From: CADCVT01 sp035940955
GTDB lineage: Bacteria > Actinomycetota > Thermoleophilia > Solirubrobacterales > Solirubrobacteraceae
DNA length: 18,919 nucleotides
Reading direction: 5' to 3'
NCBI GenBank assembly: GCA_035940955.1
Contig: DASZEJ010000181.1
Span: 1 to 18,919, forward strand
This document shows, in pieces, positions 13,485 to 18,919 of this stretch. Below the pieces are notes generated by a model. It did no database searches. It had not been told where the DNA came from and saw only the letters and a list, made by a program, of their open reading frames with translations. The number at the start of each line of letters is the position of its first letter. Positions within the stretch are counted from its first letter, which is position 1. Both the position numbers and the translations under genes were made by a program.

Positions 13485-13504
13485 GCGATACACGCTGTTA
13501 TCGC
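13485..13504 (-). terminator. Hairpin directly after the small hypothetical gene, terminator candidate
   Basis: On the minus strand GCGATA and TATCGC form a 6-bp stem with an 8-base loop, starting 3 bases beyond the stop at 13508. No T-run follows, so it may only mark the 3' end. Confidence 0.3.
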
Positions 13505-13507
13505 GAG

Positions 13508-13729
13508 TCAGGCGGCGCCCCGGAGCCTGCGGGCGCGCTCGATCGAGGCTCTGGCCGCCGTGATGTGGTCGCCGGCGGACTGGATGCGGACGTAGGCGGC
13601 GTTGAGGTCGTCCGCCGCCGTCGCGATGGCCGTCTTCAGCCGCTCGTCGCCGAGCCCCGTCAAGTTGAGGACGATCTTCCTGCCCTCCGGCCCGACGGTA
13701 ATCACCTTCGACTCGTCGCGACGGTCCAT
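13508..13729 (-). CDS. Small hypothetical protein
   Basis: This 73-residue product is not recognised. It starts MDRRDESKVITVGPEGRKIV, has a short beta-rich N-terminal part (KVITVGPEGRKIVLNLTG), and then a helical C-terminal part (LKTAIATAADDLNAAYVRIQ, ITAARASIERARRL). Its third codon positions are mostly G or C, like the other chromosomal genes here and unlike the neighbouring cassette, which supports real coding. An in-frame GTG eight codons upstream (13753) is an alternative start; neither has a clear ribosome site. It is divergent from the DUF1579-like gene. The protein could be a small regulatory or structural subunit, but nothing indicates a function. Confidence 0.5.
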   Translation of the reverse strand: MDRRDESKVITVGPEGRKIVLNLTGLGDERLKTAIATAADDLNAAYVRIQSAGDHITAARASIERARRLRGAA

Positions 13730-13886
13730 GCCGTCGATGGTACGGATGTTCACCTCTGCGGCGGCGTGGAGACTTCGTGTCTCGGGCGCGCGACCACCGC
13801 CCCCGCGACAAGCCGGCGTCATCGCCCCCCCGCCGCGGGCATCATGCGGACATCGCATTCGCCAGGCGGCGACACCGACACCCGAC

Positions 13887-14315
13887 ATGACCCAGCCACA
13901 CCCCTCGCTCCAGCCGTTCGACGCGCTGACCGGCGCCTGGGCCACCGAGGCGACCCACCCGATGGTCGACGCCGTCGTCCGCGGCAGTGCGACGTTCGAG
14001 TGGCTCGAGGGCGGCCACTTCCTCGTCCAGCGCGCCAAGACGGACCACGAGCTGTTCCCGGACTCGATCAGCGTCATCGGCGCGCCCGAGGACGGTGACG
14101 GGCTGGTCATGGAGTACTTCGACTCGCGCGGCGTGCGGCGGACGTACGGCGTGTCGCTCGACGGTGGCGTGCTGCGCTTCTGGCGCGACCATCCCGGGTT
14201 CGAGCAGCGCTTCGCCGCCACGGTGCGGCCCGACCGCTTCGAGGGCGTATGGCAGCTCGCGCGCACGCCCGGCGACTGGAAGGACGACCTGAAGATCGCC
14301 TTCCGCCGCCGCTGA
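13887..14315 (+). CDS. DUF1579-like lipocalin-type protein
   Basis: This 142-residue soluble protein has alternating beta-strand character: FDALTGAWATEATHP at the start, GSATFEWLEGGHFLVQRAK, DGLVMEYFDSRGVRRTYGVS, GVLRFWRDHPGFEQRFAATV and DLKIAFRRR at the end. The opening L-x-G-x-W and the central GGHFL pattern fit the DUF1579/nitrobindin-like small beta-barrel group found often in actinobacteria. Such proteins are mostly uncharacterised ligand-binding barrels. There is no signal peptide. The stop codon is followed within two bases by the 5' side of the cobalamin riboswitch, so the riboswitch lies right behind this gene and read-through from it is possible. Confidence 0.7.
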   Translation: MTQPHPSLQPFDALTGAWATEATHPMVDAVVRGSATFEWLEGGHFLVQRAKTDHELFPDSISVIGAPEDGDGLVMEYFDSRGVRRTYGVSLDGGVLRFWRDHPGFEQRFAATVRPDRFEGVWQLARTPGDWKDDLKIAFRRR

Positions 14316-14317
14316 CT

Positions 14318-14436
14318 GCGGTAGGTTGACACCCGTTCAGCGACGTCGCGGAGGAAGCCGGTGAGAGTCCGGCACGGTCGCGCCACTGTGACCGAGGGGC
14401 AGCCAGCACCTCGGAAGTCAGGAACTTGACCTCCGC
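14318..14436 (+). promoter_or_regulatory. Cobalamin (B12) riboswitch
   Basis: The conserved core GGAAGCCGGTGAGAGTCCGG (14352-14371) and the following CGCGCCACTGTGACCG (14379-14394) are the signature of cobalamin riboswitches. The B12-box equivalent AGTCAGGAACTTGACCTCC is at 14416-14434. GCGGTAGGT at 14318-14326 can pair with ACCTCCGC at 14429-14436, with one bulged T, as the closing P1 helix. It sits upstream of cobQ, a cobalamin biosynthesis gene, so B12 should repress expression. GACCTCC at 14428-14434 is also complementary to GGAGGTC at 14475-14481, the ribosome site, giving a possible switch at translation. No terminator with a T-run is present. Confidence 0.93.
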
Positions 14437-14485
14437 GCCGTCGCACATCCCCGATCGGGACGCGCAATCCCGGAGGAGGTCCGCA

Positions 14486-14530
14486 ATGCCCGCCGCCGCC
14501 GCGCCCCCGCCCGCCCGGGCGCCCGCATGA
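14486..14530 (+). CDS. 14-codon Pro/Ala leader ORF coupled to cobQ
   Basis: The peptide is MPAAAAPPPARAPA. The only good ribosome site after the riboswitch, GGAGGAGG at 14472-14479, ends 6 bases before this ATG. There is none before the cobQ ATG. The leader stop overlaps the cobQ start as ATGA, and the two frames differ. cobQ translation therefore probably depends on ribosomes finishing this leader. The run of three prolines (CCC CCG CCC) is a classic stall site relieved by EF-P, so the leader could slow or gate entry to cobQ. No leader of this kind is known to me for cobQ. Confidence 0.5.
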   Translation: MPAAAAPPPARAPA

Positions 14531-15918
14531 GCGCGCTCATGGTCCAGGGGGCCTCGAGCTGGGCCGGCAAGAGCCTGCTCACGACGGCGCTGGCCCGGCT
14601 GATCGCGCGCCGCGGCATCAGCGTCGCCCCGTTCAAGGCGCAGAACATGTCGAACAACGCGCGCGTGGTCGACGGCGGCGAGATCGGCGTCGCGCAGTAC
14701 CTGCAGGCCGTCGCCGCGCGCGTGCGGCCCGACGTGCGCATGAACCCCGTGCTGATCAAGCCCGAGGCCGAGGACCGCAGCCAGGTCGTCATCCTCGGCC
14801 GTGCCGACCTCGACCTCAGCCGGCAGCGCTGGGAGCGCCGGCCGCCGTCGCTGTGGCCGGTCATACGCGACGCCTACGAGTCGCTCGCCGCCGAGTACGA
14901 CCTCATCATCATCGAGGGCGCCGGCAGCCCCGCCGAGATCAACCTCCGCGACACGGACCTCGCGAACATGCCGACGGCCCGGCTGGCCGACGCGCGGGTG
15001 CTCCTCGTCGCGGACATCGACCGCGGCGGTGCGTTCGCCCACCTCTACGGGACGTGGGCGCTGCTCGACCCCCCCGACCGCGCCCGCCTCTGCGGCTTCG
15101 TGCTGAACAAGTTCCGCGGCGATCCGAAGCTGCTGCGGGACGGCCCGGCGCAGCTCGAGGAGAAGACCGGCGTGCCGGTGCTCGCGGTCGTCCCCCTCGT
15201 CGACCACGGCGTGCCCGACGAGGACGGAGCCGCGCTCGCGCGCTCGGAGCCCGACCGGCCGGTCGTCGCGGTCGTCCGCGCGCCGGCGTCGTCGAACCTC
15301 GACGAGTTCAAGGCGCTCGAGCAGGTGGTCAACGTCGTGTGGGCCGGTGCGCCGGAGGACCTCGAGAACGCCGATCTCGTCGTCCTGCCCGGCTCCAAGC
15401 ACGTCGCCAGCGACCTCGCGTGGATGCGCGCCCGCGGGCTCGAGAGCGCGGTCGCCGCCGCCCCGCGCGTGCTCGGGATCTGCGGCGGGCTGCAGATCCT
15501 GGGCGGGCGCGTCGACGACCCCGACGGCGTCGAGGGCGCCGCGGAGGGGTTCGGCCTGATCGGCGTGCGGACGACGCTCGACCGCGACAAGACGACCCGG
15601 CGGACGCGGACGCGGTTCGGCACGCTCCCCGAGCCGTGGGCCGCCCTGTCGGGGATCGAGGTCGACGGCTACGAGATCCGCCACGGCCACACCGAGGCGA
15701 CGGGCGCGGCCGCCGCGCTGCCCGGCGGGCTGGGGTTCGTCGAGGGCAGCCGGCTCGGCGTCTACGTGCACGGGCTCTTCGAGCAGCCGGCGTTCGCGCG
15801 CGCGCTGCTCGCCGCGGCGCCGACCCGCACGCTCGACGAGGAGATCGACCGCCTGGCCGACGCCGTCGGCGAGCATCTCGACGTCGACCGCCTGCTCGAC
15901 CTCGCCGCGATCCTCTAG
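14527..15918 (+). CDS. cobQ: Cobyric acid synthase
   Basis: This 463-residue enzyme amidates the b, d, e and g side chains of adenosylcobyrinic a,c-diamide, using glutamine and ATP, in cobalamin synthesis. The N-terminal dethiobiotin-synthetase-like ATPase domain starts MSALMVQGASSWAGKSLL, with the P-loop at about residues 8-17. APFKAQNMSNN (35-45) and DLIIIEGAGSPAEINLRDTD (about 121-140) are family hallmarks. The C-terminal class I glutamine amidotransferase has the nucleophile Cys319 in VLGICGGLQILGG and the catalytic His415 in VYVHGLFE. The length is near the family norm. The gene is under the upstream B12 riboswitch and its start is coupled to the leader ORF. No other cobalamin gene is in the window. 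Confidence 0.96.
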   Translation: MSALMVQGASSWAGKSLLTTALARLIARRGISVAPFKAQNMSNNARVVDGGEIGVAQYLQAVAARVRPDVRMNPVLIKPEAEDRSQVVILGRADLDLSRQRWERRPPSLWPVIRDAYESLAAEYDLIIIEGAGSPAEINLRDTDLANMPTARLADARVLLVADIDRGGAFAHLYGTWALLDPPDRARLCGFVLNKFRGDPKLLRDGPAQLEEKTGVPVLAVVPLVDHGVPDEDGAALARSEPDRPVVAVVRAPASSNLDEFKALEQVVNVVWAGAPEDLENADLVVLPGSKHVASDLAWMRARGLESAVAAAPRVLGICGGLQILGGRVDDPDGVEGAAEGFGLIGVRTTLDRDKTTRRTRTRFGTLPEPWAALSGIEVDGYEIRHGHTEATGAAAALPGGLGFVEGSRLGVYVHGLFEQPAFARALLAAAPTRTLDEEIDRLADAVGEHLDVDRLLDLAAIL

Positions 15919-15929
15919 CGTCGCGCCGC

Positions 15930-16502
15930 ATGGCCCGCGTCCCCCCGGTCGACCCGGAGCGCCGGTTCCCCTTCCAGGGGCCGCTCACGGCGTTCGCGAC
16001 GTCGCGGGCCGGGCGGTGGTTCGGGATCAACGTCTCCGCGCGGGTCGACCCCCTGCTCATGCGCCTGACGCGCGGGCGGGTGTCGACGTTCTTCGGCGCT
16101 CCGGTGGTACTGATCACGACGACCGGACGGCGGAGCGGGCAGCGGCGGACGGTGCCGGTCCTCTACTTCACCGAGGGCGACGACGTCGTCGTCATCGCCT
16201 CGTCGTTCGGGCGGGCCCGGCATCCCGCCTGGTACCACAACCTCCGCGCGAGCGGGAAGGCGACGCTCACCGCCCGCGGGCGGACCGGGACGTACGTCGC
16301 GGACGAGGTCGTCGACCCGGACGAGCGCCTGCGGCTCTACCGGCGCGGCGAGCGGCTCTACAGCGGGTGGCGCGAGTACGAGGCGATGGCCGGTGCCGCG
16401 GGGCGGCAGATCGCGGTGTTCCGCCTGCGGCCGGGGGACGAGCGTCACCCCGCGCGCCACTCCGCGACGAGGTCGCGCGCCGCCTCCCCCCACTCCGGCT
16501 GA
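15930..16502 (+). CDS. F420-dependent nitroreductase (Ddn)-family protein
   Basis: This 190-residue protein belongs to the deazaflavin (F420)-dependent nitroreductase family, split beta-barrel enzymes using reduced F420. The core is LITTTGRRSGQRRTVPVLYF at 61-80, followed by DDVVVIASSFGRARHPAWYH and NLRASGKATLT (up to 114); GRRSG and P-x-WYHNL are the usual F420-binding signatures. A longer than usual N-terminus precedes it. The family normally ends soon after a strand like IAVFRLRP (161-168). Here about 20 further basic residues follow, read antisense through the remnant of a deleted epimerase gene, so the tail is probably an acquired, non-functional extension. It starts 11 bp after cobQ and may share its transcript. 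The physiological substrate is unknown. Confidence 0.88.
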   Translation: MARVPPVDPERRFPFQGPLTAFATSRAGRWFGINVSARVDPLLMRLTRGRVSTFFGAPVVLITTTGRRSGQRRTVPVLYFTEGDDVVVIASSFGRARHPAWYHNLRASGKATLTARGRTGTYVADEVVDPDERLRLYRRGERLYSGWREYEAMAGAAGRQIAVFRLRPGDERHPARHSATRSRAASPHSG

Positions 16503-16578
16503 CGGAACGCGAACCCGCCCTCCGGAGGATCGTCCTGACCTGGCCGGTCCCTCCGGCGAGCACGATCTTTTTGACCAT
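16445..16578 (-). pseudogene. Remnant of an NAD-dependent epimerase (TIGR01777-like), internally deleted
   Basis: On the minus strand an ATG opens the peptide MVKKIVLAGGTGQV, the start of the Rossmann fold of TIGR01777-type NAD(P)-binding epimerases (KIVLAGGTGQVG). About 20 codons later, in another frame, comes GGFAFRQPEWGEAARDLV, continuing AEWRAG and a stop. This matches the usual C-terminal end of the same kind of protein (GF-x-F-R-x-PEW-x-EAA-x-DLV). Both ends of a gene of about 300 codons are thus present within 134 bases, and the middle is missing. This indicates a large internal deletion. The 3' part overlaps, antisense, the tail of the Ddn-like gene. Confidence 0.65.
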
Positions 16579-16589
16579 GTGATCAAAAA
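16568..16589. promoter_or_regulatory. AT-rich 22-bp near-palindrome, operator candidate
   Basis: The arms TTTTTGACCA and TGATCAAAAA are complementary over 10 positions with one mismatch, around a 2-base centre. It is the most AT-rich spot in this neighbourhood and overlaps the start codon of the epimerase remnant. It also lies 45 bases upstream of the membrane protein gene. It could be a repressor site retained from the lost gene, or one controlling the membrane protein. Confidence 0.4.
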
Positions 16590-16590
16590 T

Positions 16591-16630
16591 AGCGGGCGCG
16601 CTGGGCGGTCCGGACCCCGGGTAGCCCGCT
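16591..16630 (+). repeat. Inverted repeat in the leader of the small membrane protein gene
   Basis: AGCGGGC (16591-16597) and GCCCGCT (16624-16630) are perfect 7-base inverted arms. The perfect 10-bp palindrome GGTCCGGACC lies between them at 16607-16616. The structure ends 3 bases before the ATG, where a ribosome site would be expected; none is evident, so the leader may be structured or the message leaderless. Confidence 0.3.
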
Positions 16631-16633
16631 GAC

Positions 16634-17122
16634 ATGCCCTCGCGACCGTTCGACCCCACCCTCCACGGCGTCCTCGACTACTCGACCGGAGCGCTGCTGC
16701 AGGTGCTGCCCAAGGCGCTCGACCTCGAAGGCACGACGGCCGGGCGCATCATGCGCGGCTCGGGCGCCGCGCACGCCGGCTACAGCCTCTTCACCGACTA
16801 CGAGCTCGGCGCCGTCAAGGTCATCCCCTTCCCCGTCCACCTGGCGATCGACGCCGCGGGCGCCGTCGCGCTCGGCGCCGCGCCGTTCGTCACGGGGGCG
16901 TGGAAGAAGGGCACGCGCCACTGGCTCCCGCACGTGCTGCTCGGGCTCTACGAGCTGAGCTCGGTCGCGATGACCGAGCCGGGCGACACGAACCACCCGG
17001 AGCGGCCGAAGGCGGGCGTCAAGCGGCCGGTCGCCGAGGCGCCGCCGGCGTTCCCGGCCGGGCACCCGGCGGGCGAGCGGCGCTTCGTCCGCACCAACGG
17101 CGCGGCGGCGAGCGGGGCGTAA
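16634..17122 (+). CDS. Small membrane protein, function unknown
   Basis: This 162-residue protein is not recognised. It starts MPSRPFDPTLHGVLDY and has moderately hydrophobic segments at about residues 14-28, 66-88 and 98-113, separated by short loops rich in Gly, His and charged residues (RIMRGSGAAHAGYSLFTDYE). The 45-residue C-terminal tail is Pro/Ala/Arg rich and probably disordered. The pattern H-G-x-L-D-Y followed by weak membrane helices recalls short uncharacterised membrane proteins of actinobacteria and Bacteroidetes, but I cannot name a family with confidence. There is no signal peptide or catalytic motif. It converges with the aminotransferase gene. Confidence 0.7.
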   Translation: MPSRPFDPTLHGVLDYSTGALLQVLPKALDLEGTTAGRIMRGSGAAHAGYSLFTDYELGAVKVIPFPVHLAIDAAGAVALGAAPFVTGAWKKGTRHWLPHVLLGLYELSSVAMTEPGDTNHPERPKAGVKRPVAEAPPAFPAGHPAGERRFVRTNGAAASGA

Positions 17123-17129
17123 GGGGGCA

Positions 17130-17157
17130 GCCGCGCTCGCCGCGCGGGCGCCGCGGC
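17130..17157. terminator. GC-rich hairpin between convergent genes, terminator candidate
   Basis: GCCGCG and CGCGGC can pair across a 16-base, G+C-only loop in the 36-bp gap between two convergent stops. No T-run is present. In so GC-rich a region this could be chance. Confidence 0.2.
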
Positions 17158-17158
17158 G

Positions 17159-18388
17159 CTACGCGGGCGCCTCGTCCCGGCGCGGCACCCGCGCCGCCCC
17201 GCGCCCCTGCGCCGCGATCTCCTCGACCGCGTCGCACAGCCGCTCGGCCTCCTCCGCGGTGTTGTAGTGCAGGAAGCCGGCCCGCACCGCGCCGCCGTGC
17301 TCCTCCAGCCCGAGCGCCTCCATCACCGAGAGCGCGTAGTAGTTGCCGTCCCACGTGTAGACGTCGCGCTCGGCCAGCGCCTCGCTGACCGCGCGCGGCG
17401 TCGCGCCGTCGACCGTGAAGCAGAACGTCGGCGTCCGCGCCGCCGGGTCGGTCACCCCGTACAGGGTCACGCCGTCGATGGCCGGGAGCCGGTCGAGCAC
17501 CACGCGCGAGAGGCCCTCCTCGTACTCGCGGATGCGCGCGTACGCGGCGTCGAGGTCGCCGTCGCCGAGCGACGCGAGGTACTCGATCGCCGCGACCGTT
17601 CCCGCCATCGCCTCGAACGACTGCGTGCCGGTCTCGAACCGGTGGCCGGCGGGTGTCTCGCTCGCGGGGCGGACGCGGTCGGCGGGCCACGACTCGGCGA
17701 GGTCGCGGCGGATCGCGGCGATCCCGAGGTGCGGGCCGAAGAACTTGTACGGCGAGCAGAGCACGACGTCGAGCCCGAGCGCGGTCCGGTCCGGGCGCCG
17801 GTGCGGCGCGTAGTGCACGCCGTCGGCCCAGGCGAGCGCGCCGCCCGCGTGGGCGGCGTCGGCGATCCGCCGCGCGTCGGTGAGCGACCCGACCGCGTTC
17901 GAGGCGAGCGTGAACGCGACGACGCGCGTCCGCGACCCGATCAGCGCCTCCAGCGCGTCGACGTCGAGCGTCGCGTCCTCGGTGCGCAGCGGCGCCGTCC
18001 GCACGACGAGCCCGTGGTCCTCGGCGACGCGCAGCCACGGCGAGACGTTCGCGTCGTGGTCCAGCTGCGTGACGACGATCTCGTCGCCGGGCGCGAGCGT
18101 CCGCGCCACGGCGTGCGCGAGCAGGAAGTTCAGCGTCGTCATGTTCGCGCCGAAGGCGATCTCCTCGGGCTCGCTGCCGGTCAGCGCGGCCGCCGCCCGG
18201 CGCGCCTCGGCGATGAGCGCGACCGTCTCCCGCGACGTGGCGAACACGCCGGCGTCGTTCGCGGTGCCGCGCCGCAGGTGGCCGGCGATCGCCTCGATGA
18301 CCTCCTCGGGCGCCTGCGAGCCGCCGGGGCCGTCGAGGAAGGCGGCGCCGCGGGCGAGCGCCGGGAAGCGGGAGCGGACGTGTTCCAT
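17159..18388 (-). CDS. Class V aminotransferase, cysteine desulfurase-like
   Basis: This 409-residue PLP enzyme has the fold of SufS/IscS-type cysteine desulfurases. FLDGPGGSQAPEEVIEAIAG (17-36) is the N-terminal substrate segment. GANMTTLNFLL (80-90) binds the PLP phosphate, DHDANVSPW has His111 for stacking on PLP, WADGVHYAPHRR has Asp189, and CSPYKFFGPHLG has the Schiff-base Lys215. These features and the length fit the TIGR01976-type cysteine desulfurase-like subgroup, common in actinobacteria, whose substrate is not established. No Suf or Isc partner gene is nearby, which argues against a main Fe-S cluster role. The ATG giving MEHVRSRFPALARG was chosen because the family begins with such a segment; the open frame continues upstream over the phosphatase gene. 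It starts 20 bp after that gene. Confidence 0.9.
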   Translation of the reverse strand: MEHVRSRFPALARGAAFLDGPGGSQAPEEVIEAIAGHLRRGTANDAGVFATSRETVALIAEARRAAAALTGSEPEEIAFGANMTTLNFLLAHAVARTLAPGDEIVVTQLDHDANVSPWLRVAEDHGLVVRTAPLRTEDATLDVDALEALIGSRTRVVAFTLASNAVGSLTDARRIADAAHAGGALAWADGVHYAPHRRPDRTALGLDVVLCSPYKFFGPHLGIAAIRRDLAESWPADRVRPASETPAGHRFETGTQSFEAMAGTVAAIEYLASLGDGDLDAAYARIREYEEGLSRVVLDRLPAIDGVTLYGVTDPAARTPTFCFTVDGATPRAVSEALAERDVYTWDGNYYALSVMEALGLEEHGGAVRAGFLHYNTAEEAERLCDAVEEIAAQGRGAARVPRRDEAPA

Positions 18389-18408
18389 CCGCGGGAGGGT
18401 ACGGGCCG

Positions 18409-18919
18409 TCAGCCGGCGGGCCGCGCGCCGTCGGCCAGGTGGGCGGTGTCGTTGAAGCTGCGCAGCACCCACGGCCCGTCCGCGTAGACGACCAGGCGGG
18501 TGATCGACCCGTTGTCGGCGTGGATGAAGGCGAACGGCCGGCTGCCGGTCGCCTGGCGGCAGATCTCTCCGATGATCCCGCCGTGCACCACGGCGGCGGC
18601 GACCCGGCCGACCCCCGTCGCCGCGACGATCGACTCGACCCCCGCACGGACGCGGGCGGCGACCGCGTCGGCGGACTCGGCGCCGGGGATGAGGTCCCAG
18701 CGCTCCTCCGCGAGCACGCGCATCGCGAGCGGGTCGCCGTTGGCCATGCGGATGCGGAACTCGCCTCCCTCCCACTCCCCCAGGCCGATCTCGCACAGGT
18801 CCTCGACCGCCTGCGGCTCCAGCGCGGTGCGCTCGGCGAGCGGCGCCGCGGTCTGCGCGGTGCGCCGCAGCGGCGTGACGAAGAGCCTCTCCAGCGGCTC
18901 GCCGGCCAGGCGCTCGGCG
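18409..18919 (-). CDS. Histidine phosphatase (phosphoglycerate mutase-like), 5' end missing
   Basis: The last 169 residues of this protein are visible; the start lies beyond the right edge. FVTPLRRTAQTAAPLAERT is the conserved helix of the histidine phosphatase (phosphoglycerate mutase-like) superfamily, containing the phosphate-pocket Arg. EIGLGEWEGG follows with the usual Glu, and AAVVHGGIIGEI carries the second catalytic His. The N-terminal RHG motif, with the nucleophile His, is outside the window. Such enzymes remove phosphate from small metabolites, for example broad-specificity phosphatases or alpha-ribazole phosphatase. The last is tempting with cobQ nearby, but the two genes are 2.5 kb apart and on opposite strands, so no link is claimed. 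It is transcribed together with the aminotransferase. Confidence 0.88.
   Translation of the reverse strand, partial: AERLAGEPLERLFVTPLRRTAQTAAPLAERTALEPQAVEDLCEIGLGEWEGGEFRIRMANGDPLAMRVLAEERWDLIPGAESADAVAARVRAGVESIVAATGVGRVAAAVVHGGIIGEICRQATGSRPFAFIHADNGSITRLVVYADGPWVLRSFNDTAHLADGARPAG

Noticed and set aside
10413..13504. Shared GTTATCG words in both gaps flanking the cassette, as target-site duplication
   Set aside because: Only 7 bases match and the flanks differ; chance is sufficient.
14107..15876. 589-codon minus-strand frame opposite cobQ
   Set aside because: cobQ has complete catalytic motifs; the antisense frame is Arg/Glu-rich without domains.
17123..17158. Strong rho-independent terminator between the membrane protein and aminotransferase genes
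   Set aside because: A stem can be drawn but there is no T-run and the loop is long; kept only as a weak candidate.
18409..18919. Alpha-ribazole phosphatase (cobC) working with cobQ
   Set aside because: Only the general histidine phosphatase fold is visible. The gene is distant from cobQ, on the other strand and linked to the aminotransferase.

Overview
This is a very G+C-rich window with GTG and TTG starts and many 4-base gene overlaps. It looks like a chromosomal segment of a high-GC actinobacterium. An F420-type (Ddn-like) protein, an ECF42-type sigma factor and a shared-type MsiK/UgpC ATPase fit Actinomycetota; a Solirubrobacterales-like source is possible, but the sequence alone does not prove it.

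Left region, 1-6496, all on the minus strand: a seven-gene sugar uptake and catabolism operon. In transcription order it encodes a GH4 glycosidase, a PfkB sugar kinase, a lipoprotein sugar-binding protein, two permeases, an ABC ATPase and the first 22 codons of a SIS-domain sugar-phosphate protein cut by the window edge. Four of its six junctions are 4-base overlaps. A perfect 8+8 bp palindrome just upstream of the first gene is the best operator candidate. The gene set resembles the Streptomyces chitosan-oligosaccharide (csn) operon, so an amino-sugar or beta-glucoside substrate is plausible.

Middle, 6600-10391: a VapBC toxin-antitoxin pair; a RidA-like protein divergent from a small Lrp/AsnC-like protein that has lost its DNA-binding domain, with four TTGCG half-sites between them; a cupin protein; and a YCII/DGPF protein translationally coupled to an ECF42-type sigma factor with a long C-terminal extension.

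Accessory island, 10559-13347, minus strand: a compact four-gene cassette of visibly lower G+C. The order is a Panacea/SocA-like winged-helix protein, a membrane protein with a long helical cytoplasmic or periplasmic segment, a small PD-(D/E)XK nuclease-like protein, and a protein with the C-terminal zinc signature of tRNA-guanine transglycosylases. All junctions overlap (4, 8 and 1 bases). I do not recognise this combination as a described system, and it is the best candidate here for something new, possibly a defence or nucleic-acid modification module.

Right region, 13508-18919: a small hypothetical protein, a DUF1579-like protein, and a cobalamin riboswitch followed by a 14-codon Pro/Ala leader ORF that overlaps cobyric acid synthase (cobQ). 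Next come a Ddn-family F420 nitroreductase-like protein whose 3' end runs antisense into a deleted epimerase pseudogene, a small membrane protein, a class V aminotransferase (cysteine desulfurase-like), and a histidine phosphatase cut by the right edge. No tRNA, rRNA, CRISPR array or insertion sequence was seen. No gene-free stretch exceeds 300 bases.
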